Translations under genes and position numbers: made by a program
Shown: positions 58,290-64,000 of the stretch, piece by piece
Layout: the number at the start of each line of letters is the position of its first letter
How positions within the stretch are numbered: the first letter of the stretch is position 1
Assembly (NCBI GenBank): GCA_964474285.1
Contig: CAYYSD010000002.1
Span: 1-64,000 of the forward strand
Length of the DNA: 64,000 bases
Origin: JACRBT01 sp964474285
GTDB taxonomy: Bacteria > Chloroflexota > Dehalococcoidia > Tepidiformales > Tepidiformaceae
Reading direction: 5' to 3'
Notes under the pieces: model-generated
What the model saw: the letters and a program-made list of their open reading frames with translations, nothing else
The model's database searches: none
What the model was told of the DNA's origin: nothing

Positions 58290-59528
58290 TTAGTTCGCCT
58301 CTCGGAAGATGAGGCAGGAGTTGTGGCCGCCAAGGCCAACCGATGTGGTCATTGAAACCCGGACGCGCCGGTTGCGCGCGGTGTTGGGTACATAGTCGAG
58401 GTCGCATTCGGGGTCGGGCGTCGTGTAATTGATCGTCGGCGGGACCTTTTGGTCGCGGATTGCCATCACCGTCGCCAGCGCTTCAACGGAACCCGAGGCC
58501 CCCATGCAGTGGCCCGTGATCGGCTTCACCGAGCTGATGGCCGCGTTGTAGGCCGAGTTCCCCATGATCTCCTTGAAGACAGCCGTCTCCACGCGGTCGT
58601 TGAGCGGCGTGCCGCTCCCGTGTGGGTTGATGTAATCGATCTCGGAGGGGTCAATCTCCGCCTTGCGCAGGGCTGCCTTCACCGCGCGCTTGAGACCGCG
58701 GCCCGTTTCGTGCAGGGCGATCATGTCGTAGGCGTCGTTCGAGCTGCCGTAGCCGATGAGTTCGCAATACATCCGCGCCCCGCGCGCCTTCGCGTGGGCG
58801 TAGTCTTCGATGATCATGCTCGCCCCGCCTTCGCCCGCGATGAACCCGTCGCGGTTGAGGTCGAAGGGCTTGAGCGCCTTCGTCGGGTCCTCGTTGTTGA
58901 CCGCCAGGGCGCGCATCGAACACCAGGTCGCGTGGTAGATGGGCAGGAGCACCGCCTCCGAACTCCCCGCGATGATGGCGATGGCATCGCCCCTTCGCAC
59001 GGTCTCAAACGCCTCGCCGAGGCACCCTCCCCCCGTGGCGCAGGCGCTCACGACGGCCATGTTCGGCCCCCGCGCGCCAGTCGCGATAGCGATGTGCCCG
59101 CTCACCGCGTCCGGGATGAAGTTCGCCACCAGGAAGGGTGTGATCCGCCGGGGGCCCTTTTCATCGAGCACCCTCTGGTTCTCGATGATGAGCTCCGTCC
59201 CGCCGCCGCCCGCGCCGAAGATCACGCCGATCATGTCCGCGTTCTCTTCCGTGATTTGCAGGCCGCTATCGACCAGCGCTTCGAGCGCCGCGGAGAGGCC
59301 GAACGTCACCCCACGGTTCATGTGCCGTTGCTGCTTGGCGTCGGCCCGGTCTCCCAGCGAGAAGTTCTTCACCTCCGCCTGGATGCGCACCGGGTAGGGC
59401 TCGGGGTCGAAGAGCGTGATCGGCCCGATGCCGCTGCGCCCGTCGATCATCGCCTGCCACGTCTCCTCGGCGGTATGTCCGACCGCGGTGACTGCGCCCA
59501 CGCCCGTGACCACGACGCGTCCGCTCAT
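58290..59528 (-). CDS. Beta-ketoacyl-ACP synthase II-like, copy 2
   Basis: A 412-aa condensing enzyme: VVTGVGAVTAVGHTAEETWQ at the start, AVVSACATGGGCLGEAF (Cys near 160), YINPHGSGTPLNDRVE (His) and SVKPITGHCMGASGSV (His), closing VGLGGHNSCLIF. The triad is intact, unlike chain-length factors, which lose the Cys. The sequence differs clearly from copy 1, suggesting different chain-length or substrate preference. ATG 59528 overlaps the fabD stop by 4 bases (ATGA); longer upstream frames are not supported. Confidence 0.87.
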   Translation of the reverse strand: MSGRVVVTGVGAVTAVGHTAEETWQAMIDGRSGIGPITLFDPEPYPVRIQAEVKNFSLGDRADAKQQRHMNRGVTFGLSAALEALVDSGLQITEENADMIGVIFGAGGGGTELIIENQRVLDEKGPRRITPFLVANFIPDAVSGHIAIATGARGPNMAVVSACATGGGCLGEAFETVRRGDAIAIIAGSSEAVLLPIYHATWCSMRALAVNNEDPTKALKPFDLNRDGFIAGEGGASMIIEDYAHAKARGARMYCELIGYGSSNDAYDMIALHETGRGLKRAVKAALRKAEIDPSEIDYINPHGSGTPLNDRVETAVFKEIMGNSAYNAAISSVKPITGHCMGASGSVEALATVMAIRDQKVPPTINYTTPDPECDLDYVPNTARNRRVRVSMTTSVGLGGHNSCLIFREAN

Positions 59529-60526
59529 GTCGCCGCCGCCATCACACGGTCGAAGTCCTCCGAGAGGAGGCCTTCGTTGTCGTCGCTCAGGCTGAGGCTG
59601 TTCACCTCGTAATCGATCCGCCGCACGAGCCGCGTGAGCACGTTGCCGGGCCCTGCCTCGATGAAGAGGTCCACCCCGTGGTCGCGCATCTCCTCCACGG
59701 ACCGCTGCCAGCGGACACCCATGAGCAGCTGGTCGCGCAGCTCCTGGTAGACCTCCGGCTCGGTCTCGAGGATCTCCGCATTCACGTTGCCGACCATCGG
59801 GCGGGCCGGATCGCGCATAGGCATCTTCTGCAACATGCGGTTCATGCCGTCGCTCGCCTTCGCCATCAGCGGCGAGTGCGAGGCGATGGTGATGGGCAGT
59901 CGCACCACGCGCCGCGCACCGGCCCTGTCTGCGAGTTCCATCGCGCGTTTCAGCGGCCCCAGCGCCCCGGAAATGACGGTCTGCCCCTCGCAATTCGCCG
60001 TCGCAAGGCCGACGTAACCGTCCGTCGTCTGGTCCTCGGCGGCGGCGGCGCAAATCTCCGCGACCTTCTCCGTCGGCAGTCCCAGCACGGAAGCCATGCC
60101 GCCGGGGAACTCCCTGCCCGCCTCTTCCATGAGCACGCCCCGTTCTTTCACCAGCAGCGCGCCCTCTTCGAAGGTGAGCGCACCGGCGGCCACGGCGGCC
60201 GTGAACTCGCCCATCGAATGTCCGGCGAAGAAGTACGGTTCCAGTTTGCGGTCGAGCCGGGCCCAGCGCTCGTGGAGCGCCGCCAACCAGGCCATCGACG
60301 TCACGTAGGTTGCGGGTTGCTGGTTGATCGTCTGTTCCAGCTCTTCCGCCGGGCCTTCGAAACAGAGCTTCGAAAGGCGCGTTTCGAGCACTTCATCGGC
60401 GCGCTTGAAGATATCGAACGCGGCGCGCGACACCTTCGCCAGCCGTTCACCCATGCCAACATGGTGCGAACCCTGGCCTGGAAAGATCACGGCTACCCGC
60501 TGCCAGGGCTTGATCTCCTGGTCCAT
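59525..60526 (-). CDS. fabD: Malonyl-CoA:ACP transacylase
   Basis: A 333-aa enzyme. VAVIFPGQGSHHVGMGERLA opens the family; YFFAGHSMGEFTAAVAAGAL holds the active Ser 104, and ITIASHSPLM the active His. It loads malonyl groups onto ACP for the two condensing enzymes that follow. First gene of the set; no ketoreductase, dehydratase, enoyl reductase or KAS III gene is seen nearby. Confidence 0.9.
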   Translation of the reverse strand: MDQEIKPWQRVAVIFPGQGSHHVGMGERLAKVSRAAFDIFKRADEVLETRLSKLCFEGPAEELEQTINQQPATYVTSMAWLAALHERWARLDRKLEPYFFAGHSMGEFTAAVAAGALTFEEGALLVKERGVLMEEAGREFPGGMASVLGLPTEKVAEICAAAAEDQTTDGYVGLATANCEGQTVISGALGPLKRAMELADRAGARRVVRLPITIASHSPLMAKASDGMNRMLQKMPMRDPARPMVGNVNAEILETEPEVYQELRDQLLMGVRWQRSVEEMRDHGVDLFIEAGPGNVLTRLVRRIDYEVNSLSLSDDNEGLLSEDFDRVMAAAT

Positions 60527-60671
60527 CTCCTGCGAGCCCTCCCCCGGCGAGCGATCTGCGCACTCACCTTAGCGGAAAAGGATACCATCCCGCCGCCGCT
60601 GGCAATAGCTTGCATGCTCACCACGCCGCCTTGTTCCGGCCCGGCGTACAATCGCGACCATCGCGCCGGAA

Positions 60672-61538
60672 GTGAGCAATCCCATGGTCGAACTTGTGAC
60701 GCTTGAAACCGCCGACGGCTGCCTGGTCGACGCCGCTTACTGGCCGCCTCAAGGCCCGGCCCCCGCGGCCATCGACGGCTGCATCACCGTGCACGGCGCA
60801 ACGGGCAACGCCTACGGCGGTCTCCAGCGCTCGCTCGCGGCGGCGCTTTCGGCCGCGGGGGTCGCGACGCTTGCCGTCAACACGCGCGGCCACGACATTG
60901 TCGCCCGCGTCCAGCACATCTCCGGCGCCCCACGTCGTGGAGGCACCGCCTATGAGAACCTGGACGAAGCCGCCCATGATTTTCACGCGGCTGCCGCCTT
61001 CCTCCGCGATCGCGGCTGTGCGCGACTGGCGATCGCGGGCCACAGCCTCGGCGCGGTCAAGTCCATCTATGTGCAGGCGACGCAGCCGGTGGACGCTGCC
61101 CGCGTCATCGCCATCTCGCCGCCGCGGATCGCCTGGGACGTGCAGGACGCGGGCGCCATGGCGGAGCGCTTCCGCGAGACGCGCGGGCGCGCCCTCGAGA
61201 TGATCGCGGAAGGGCGCGGCAAAGAACTCCTCTACGCTCCCGTCCCCATCCCAAGCCACTTCGGCGCGGAGGAGTTCGAACGCAAGTACGGGCCGGAGAG
61301 CCGGTATGACATCGCCCGCCACATGGCCGCCGTCCAGGCGCCGCTGCTGTTCGTCTTCGGCACAGACGAAGTCGCGAATCTCCAACAGATCGGAGCGAGC
61401 GAAGCGGTCGCGCGCGCCTACGCGGAGGCGAATCCGTCACGCGCCGACTTGCACTCCATCGCCGGCGCCGACCACAACTACTCGCACCATCGCGACGAAC
61501 TCACCACGTTCGTCGCCGCCTGGTTGCAGGGGCGATAG
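60672..61538 (+). CDS. Alpha/beta hydrolase
   Basis: A 288-aa cytoplasmic hydrolase (284 if ATG 60684 is used). ITVHGATGNAYGGLQRSLAA gives the oxyanion region, RLAIAGHSLGAVKSIY the nucleophile Ser, LLFVFGTDEV the acid and SIAGADHNYSHH the His. Substrate unknown; peptidase S15/UPF0227-like proteins look similar. Divergent from fabD. Its 3' end overlaps the convergent TfoX-like gene by 38 bases. Confidence 0.78.
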   Translation: MSNPMVELVTLETADGCLVDAAYWPPQGPAPAAIDGCITVHGATGNAYGGLQRSLAAALSAAGVATLAVNTRGHDIVARVQHISGAPRRGGTAYENLDEAAHDFHAAAAFLRDRGCARLAIAGHSLGAVKSIYVQATQPVDAARVIAISPPRIAWDVQDAGAMAERFRETRGRALEMIAEGRGKELLYAPVPIPSHFGAEEFERKYGPESRYDIARHMAAVQAPLLFVFGTDEVANLQQIGASEAVARAYAEANPSRADLHSIAGADHNYSHHRDELTTFVAAWLQGR

Positions 61539-61887
61539 GCCTCGGGCGCCTCGCCGTACCCGCGACCTTCGGCGGGAGGGATTGCGCGCAGGTCGTGCCG
61601 GCCGCCAGCCACTCTTCCAGCCCGGCCTCGTCGAGCGCCGCTTCCGCCACGATCACGAGTCCGGTCATCGGCCGCCCGGTGAAGTCCATCGGCCGGACGT
61701 GGGGCCGCGCCAGCGCCTCCTGATACCGTGTGGGGCCGGTCCTCACGAGCAGATCGCTGCCGATGATCCCGCACGCCATGTGCCCGCCGACCATGAACAC
61801 GACGCCTCCGAACATCTTCTTCTCGTCAAACGGGAGGCGGGGCCCCAGGTGGTTGCGGATGCGCTCCGCCAGGCGTTCGTCGTACAT
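61501..61887 (-). CDS. TfoX N-terminal-domain protein
   Basis: A 128-aa protein. DERLAERIRNHLGPRLPFDE, KKMFGGVVFMVGGHMACGII and LLVRTGPTRYQEALARPHVR, then MTGLVIVAEAALDEAGLEEW, are the full TfoX/Sxy N-terminal domain. Free-standing copies are widespread and not proven competence regulators. It ends in a basic Arg/Pro-rich tail lying inside the 38-base overlap with the hydrolase gene. GGAGG 5 bases before ATG 61887 supports the start. Confidence 0.8.
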   Translation of the reverse strand: MYDERLAERIRNHLGPRLPFDEKKMFGGVVFMVGGHMACGIIGSDLLVRTGPTRYQEALARPHVRPMDFTGRPMTGLVIVAEAALDEAGLEEWLAAGTTCAQSLPPKVAGTARRPRPIAPATRRRRTW

Positions 61888-62100
61888 GCATTCCTCCAAT
61901 CGCCGCCGGCCAGGTACTCTACGCGCCGCACCGGTCCGGGTGCCACACTTCCGGCCGCCGGTCGGCGGGTCCTCCAACGGTTGCCGGTGTCTGCATGCCA
62001 CGATCGAACAGCGGGCCGCGCTTCGCAACCGGCGCGGTCCTCCCTGTGTGGCGCCCGGCACCGGCCGGGCGATCCGGCCGATTGTTGTCGCAGGTGGTGG

Positions 62101-63267
62101 TCATTCCCTTCGAACTGCGGGCCCGTCACTGAGCGGGCAACGCCCGCACATCCCTTTCAGGCAGTAGTCCCGTTGGAGCAACAACCCGCCCTGCAAGAGC
62201 GATGCGTCCGCGAAAGGCTGCGACTCCATTCCGCCGAGCCACGACTCCAGCCTCCTCAGCTTTCCATATGTTCCAGGGCTCGGCAGTTGCTCCCAGCGGG
62301 CGATGACCTCCGCTTCCCCCCACATCCGGCCGGCCAGCGCCAGCGGCAACACGGCGTTGACCATGAGCTCAATCGCCGCCGAACGCCCGAGCCCGGCGGC
62401 AGCCGGGATGGGCATCCCCGGTTCGAAACGGTGGGGCCAGCCAGGCTCCGCCCCCCGGGGCCACCAGGCGGAGAACAGCGCGGCCGCCACATCGAGGCGC
62501 TGCCCGGGCTGTGCCAGCGGCCGCAACCCCACCCGGCGGAGGGCCAGCGCAGCCGCCCGGCCGCGCAGTTCGGCGGCGATGACCTGCTCGCGCGGCGCCG
62601 GCGCGGCCGCGCTGTTCGCGCGCTCCAATAGCGAGGCGAGCGGCATTCGCGCCGCCAGCCGCCCGAACTCCTCGCGGTTCGCGGAACCGGCAAGTTGTTC
62701 GAGCGCGAGCCGGTAGAGGGCGTCTCCGGGGCCGCGTTCGCGGAGCAGCTCGCCCGCGCGCGCCGCCTTGATGCGGAGCCGGCGGCGCGAGATCCGCCGC
62801 AGCGCCTCCGCGGGCTGTGCCCCGAGTACCGCGTTGAGGGCACAGGGTGGCACAAACCCGGGCAGCTCCCCCGCCTTCGGCGCGGGCGCAACCTGGAGGA
62901 TGGCGATCGCCCGGCCGTTGGCCGCGGTGGTTGTCTGTGCGCCGCTGTCGTTGCGAGCGACCACGTGGAGGATGACGCCGTTGTAGGCGGCGTCTCGCGC
63001 GTGGCCGTGACCTTCCCACGAGCTCGCAGAGAGGTGGAACTCGACGTCGCCGCGGAGCAAGTCCCCGCCCGCGTCGAGCAGGGCGCCGACGTAGTCCGGC
63101 CCCGGGCCGCGTCCGGGCATGCCCGGGAAGATGACGCGAAGCGCGCGCCCGTCCGCAAGGCGCAGCGGCCCGCGCAGGCCGTCGCCCCAGAGCGCCGCCA
63201 TCTCCTGCTCGGCGGCAAATACCGGCTCGTGGTCCCCTTCCCGCACGCGGGCGGATGCCTTTGTCAT
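62101..63267 (-). CDS. DUF2851 family protein
   Basis: A 388-aa protein. LRVIFPGMPGRGPGPDYVGA, LRGDVEFHLSASSWEGHGH and AYNGVILHVVARND are the characteristic N-terminal block of DUF2851, and the end LKGMCGRCPLS with three Cys after RDYC is also typical. The function is unknown; the domain is common in Chloroflexota and Bacteroidota. The Cys cluster could bind zinc or an iron-sulfur cluster. Confidence 0.75.
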   Translation of the reverse strand: MTKASARVREGDHEPVFAAEQEMAALWGDGLRGPLRLADGRALRVIFPGMPGRGPGPDYVGALLDAGGDLLRGDVEFHLSASSWEGHGHARDAAYNGVILHVVARNDSGAQTTTAANGRAIAILQVAPAPKAGELPGFVPPCALNAVLGAQPAEALRRISRRRLRIKAARAGELLRERGPGDALYRLALEQLAGSANREEFGRLAARMPLASLLERANSAAAPAPREQVIAAELRGRAAALALRRVGLRPLAQPGQRLDVAAALFSAWWPRGAEPGWPHRFEPGMPIPAAAGLGRSAAIELMVNAVLPLALAGRMWGEAEVIARWEQLPSPGTYGKLRRLESWLGGMESQPFADASLLQGGLLLQRDYCLKGMCGRCPLSDGPAVRRE

Positions 63268-63445
63268 CGCCCCGGCCTCGCTCGTTGGCTCATGTTGCCG
63301 GCTTCCGCGGCAAGAGAGCGTGGCGAAGCACGGCCGCGGGCCAGGTCACTCGTGGCCGCGTTCTCCTCGATCCCGGACTGTTCAGGGCGCGTTGCGGCGA
63401 TCGCCACGTCGCTGGCGCCCGCCGGCCATGTGATCACACCCGCGG

Positions 63446-63682
63446 TCACGTTCCAGCGTCGTAGGGCGCACGTTCTTCGGCGATGCGCAGGATCGACAGG
63501 CTCGCACCGCGGGGCGCGTACCGTCCGGTCTCCCACTCGCTCACCGTCTGCTGCCGCACGCCGAGCAGGCGGGCGAAGGCCGCCTGGCTCATCCCCAGCC
63601 GCGCCCGCAGCGCTGCAATCCGCTCCGCGTCCCACGTGGCGGCAGCGCGGCCTTCGGGCGGGTGCTCCCTCTCCTCAGTCAT
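63446..63682 (-). CDS. XRE-family helix-turn-helix protein
   Basis: A 78-aa protein with one Cro/CI-type helix-turn-helix (IAALRARLGMSQAAFARLLG, VRQQTVSEWETGRYAPRGAS). It is nearly all DNA-binding domain. No ribosome site is evident before the ATG. A 14-bp palindrome at 63701-63714, 19 bases before the start, is a likely site for self-repression. Confidence 0.8.
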   Translation of the reverse strand: MTEEREHPPEGRAAATWDAERIAALRARLGMSQAAFARLLGVRQQTVSEWETGRYAPRGASLSILRIAEERAPYDAGT

Positions 63683-63700
63683 GCGGACACGCTACACGAT

Positions 63701-63714
63701 ACACGGTACCGTGT
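63701..63714. promoter_or_regulatory. Palindrome upstream of the XRE gene
   Basis: Perfect 14-bp palindrome ACACGGTACCGTGT between the XRE gene (start 63682) and the divergent gene at 63806. A TATATAG sequence follows at about 63764-63770 and could be a -10 for the rightward gene. Confidence 0.5.
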
Positions 63715-63805
63715 GAAGTCTTTCCCTTTGCGAGGCGTCTTTCGCGTCTATGCCGTGCGGCCGTATATAGTAGTGATTGGTCCGGCAGAGAATGGGGATG
63801 TAGAC

Positions 63806-64000
63806 ATGACGACGACGATCGAAGGCCGCGACGAGAGCAGCGACGCGCCCGTATCCATCCTCCGGGACGGCGAAATGGTCGCGATGCCCCGCTGCAAGCG
63901 CTGCAACCTGGTCTATCTGCCATCGAAGTCGACCAGCGAACTGCGCCTGACCTACTGCAGCTTCCTCTGCGAACTTGGCGACCTGGGCTTCAGCATCTCC
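63806..64000 (+). CDS. Small Cys-motif protein, partial at right edge
   Basis: 65 codons are visible and the frame is open at the window end. The start is acidic and Thr/Ser-rich; RCKRCNLVYLPSKST and TYCSFLCELGD place two CxxC-type pairs about 20 residues apart, which suggests a zinc-ribbon or treble-clef fold. Function unknown; it is cut by the window edge. Confidence 0.6.
   Translation, partial: MTTTIEGRDESSDAPVSILRDGEMVAMPRCKRCNLVYLPSKSTSELRLTYCSFLCELGDLGFSIS

Overview
High-GC bacterial chromosome fragment. Its make-up (lipoproteins with a Cys-Gly-Asp-rich start, many GTG/TTG starts, an F420-type nitroreductase, a DUF2851 protein, a large LuxR-type ATPase regulator, many crotonase and CoA-transferase paralogues, inverted tandem repeats of the CTTCGACxxGCTCAGGGCGAACGG kind) fits Chloroflexota best, probably a Dehalococcoidia-like lineage. 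This is inference from gene content; there is no rRNA or marker phylogeny in the window. One tRNA-Arg(CCT) is present. Two 10-N scaffold gaps interrupt two crotonase genes.

Layout. 1-7.2 kb: a fused membrane flippase-like/phosphodiesterase protein running off the left edge, a delta-60 repeat lipoprotein, a PAP2-type membrane phosphatase, a GDPD and an MFS exporter. 7.3-14.1 kb: a probable copper-handling island with a P1B ATPase carrying an unusual CPD metal motif, a cupredoxin lipoprotein, a SHOCT membrane peptide, a BlaI/CopY-type repressor with an M56 protease, a PCYCGC protein, a Cys-Cys Ig-like protein and an ECF sigma factor with a Cys-rich tail. Two similar 17-bp boxes could be operators of the BlaI-type repressor. 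14.4-20.5 kb: a 996-aa LAL regulator, three small secreted proteins separated by hairpin-rich spacers, and the tRNA.

20.7-31.9 kb: a catabolic locus with three atypical crotonases, a hotdog protein, a peptide-type ABC binding protein with two permeases but no ATPase, and a double-domain CaiB CoA-transferase. A convergent LacI-family regulator is the obvious candidate to bind two GGAAACGTTTCC palindromes in the divergent promoter region. 32.7-38.9 kb: a second acyl-CoA-type locus (CoA-transferase, nitroreductase, thiolase-like protein without a visible Cys nucleophile plus DUF35 partner) divergent from a lone ABC binding protein and a TetR regulator.

39.4-45.3 kb: the most interesting part. 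Tandem inverted repeats are followed by a compact same-strand trio of a 1007-aa CHAT (caspase-like) protease, an MBL-fold hydrolase and a DUF2235 alpha/beta hydrolase, read here as a candidate protease-activated defence or cell-death system. 45.5-55.8 kb: a Ca2+-type P-ATPase, CotH kinase plus DUF4956, a metallophosphoesterase, a secreted alpha/beta hydrolase flanked by 38-bp direct repeats that overlap a sugar-kinase 3' end, a canonical enoyl-CoA hydratase and a cupredoxin. 56-64 kb: an SRPBCC protein, a 41-aa DUF3008 protein, a fabD-KAS-KAS-acp cluster, a hydrolase, TfoX-like, DUF2851 and XRE-type proteins, and a gene cut by the right edge.

All assignments come from reading motifs by eye; no database search was run.
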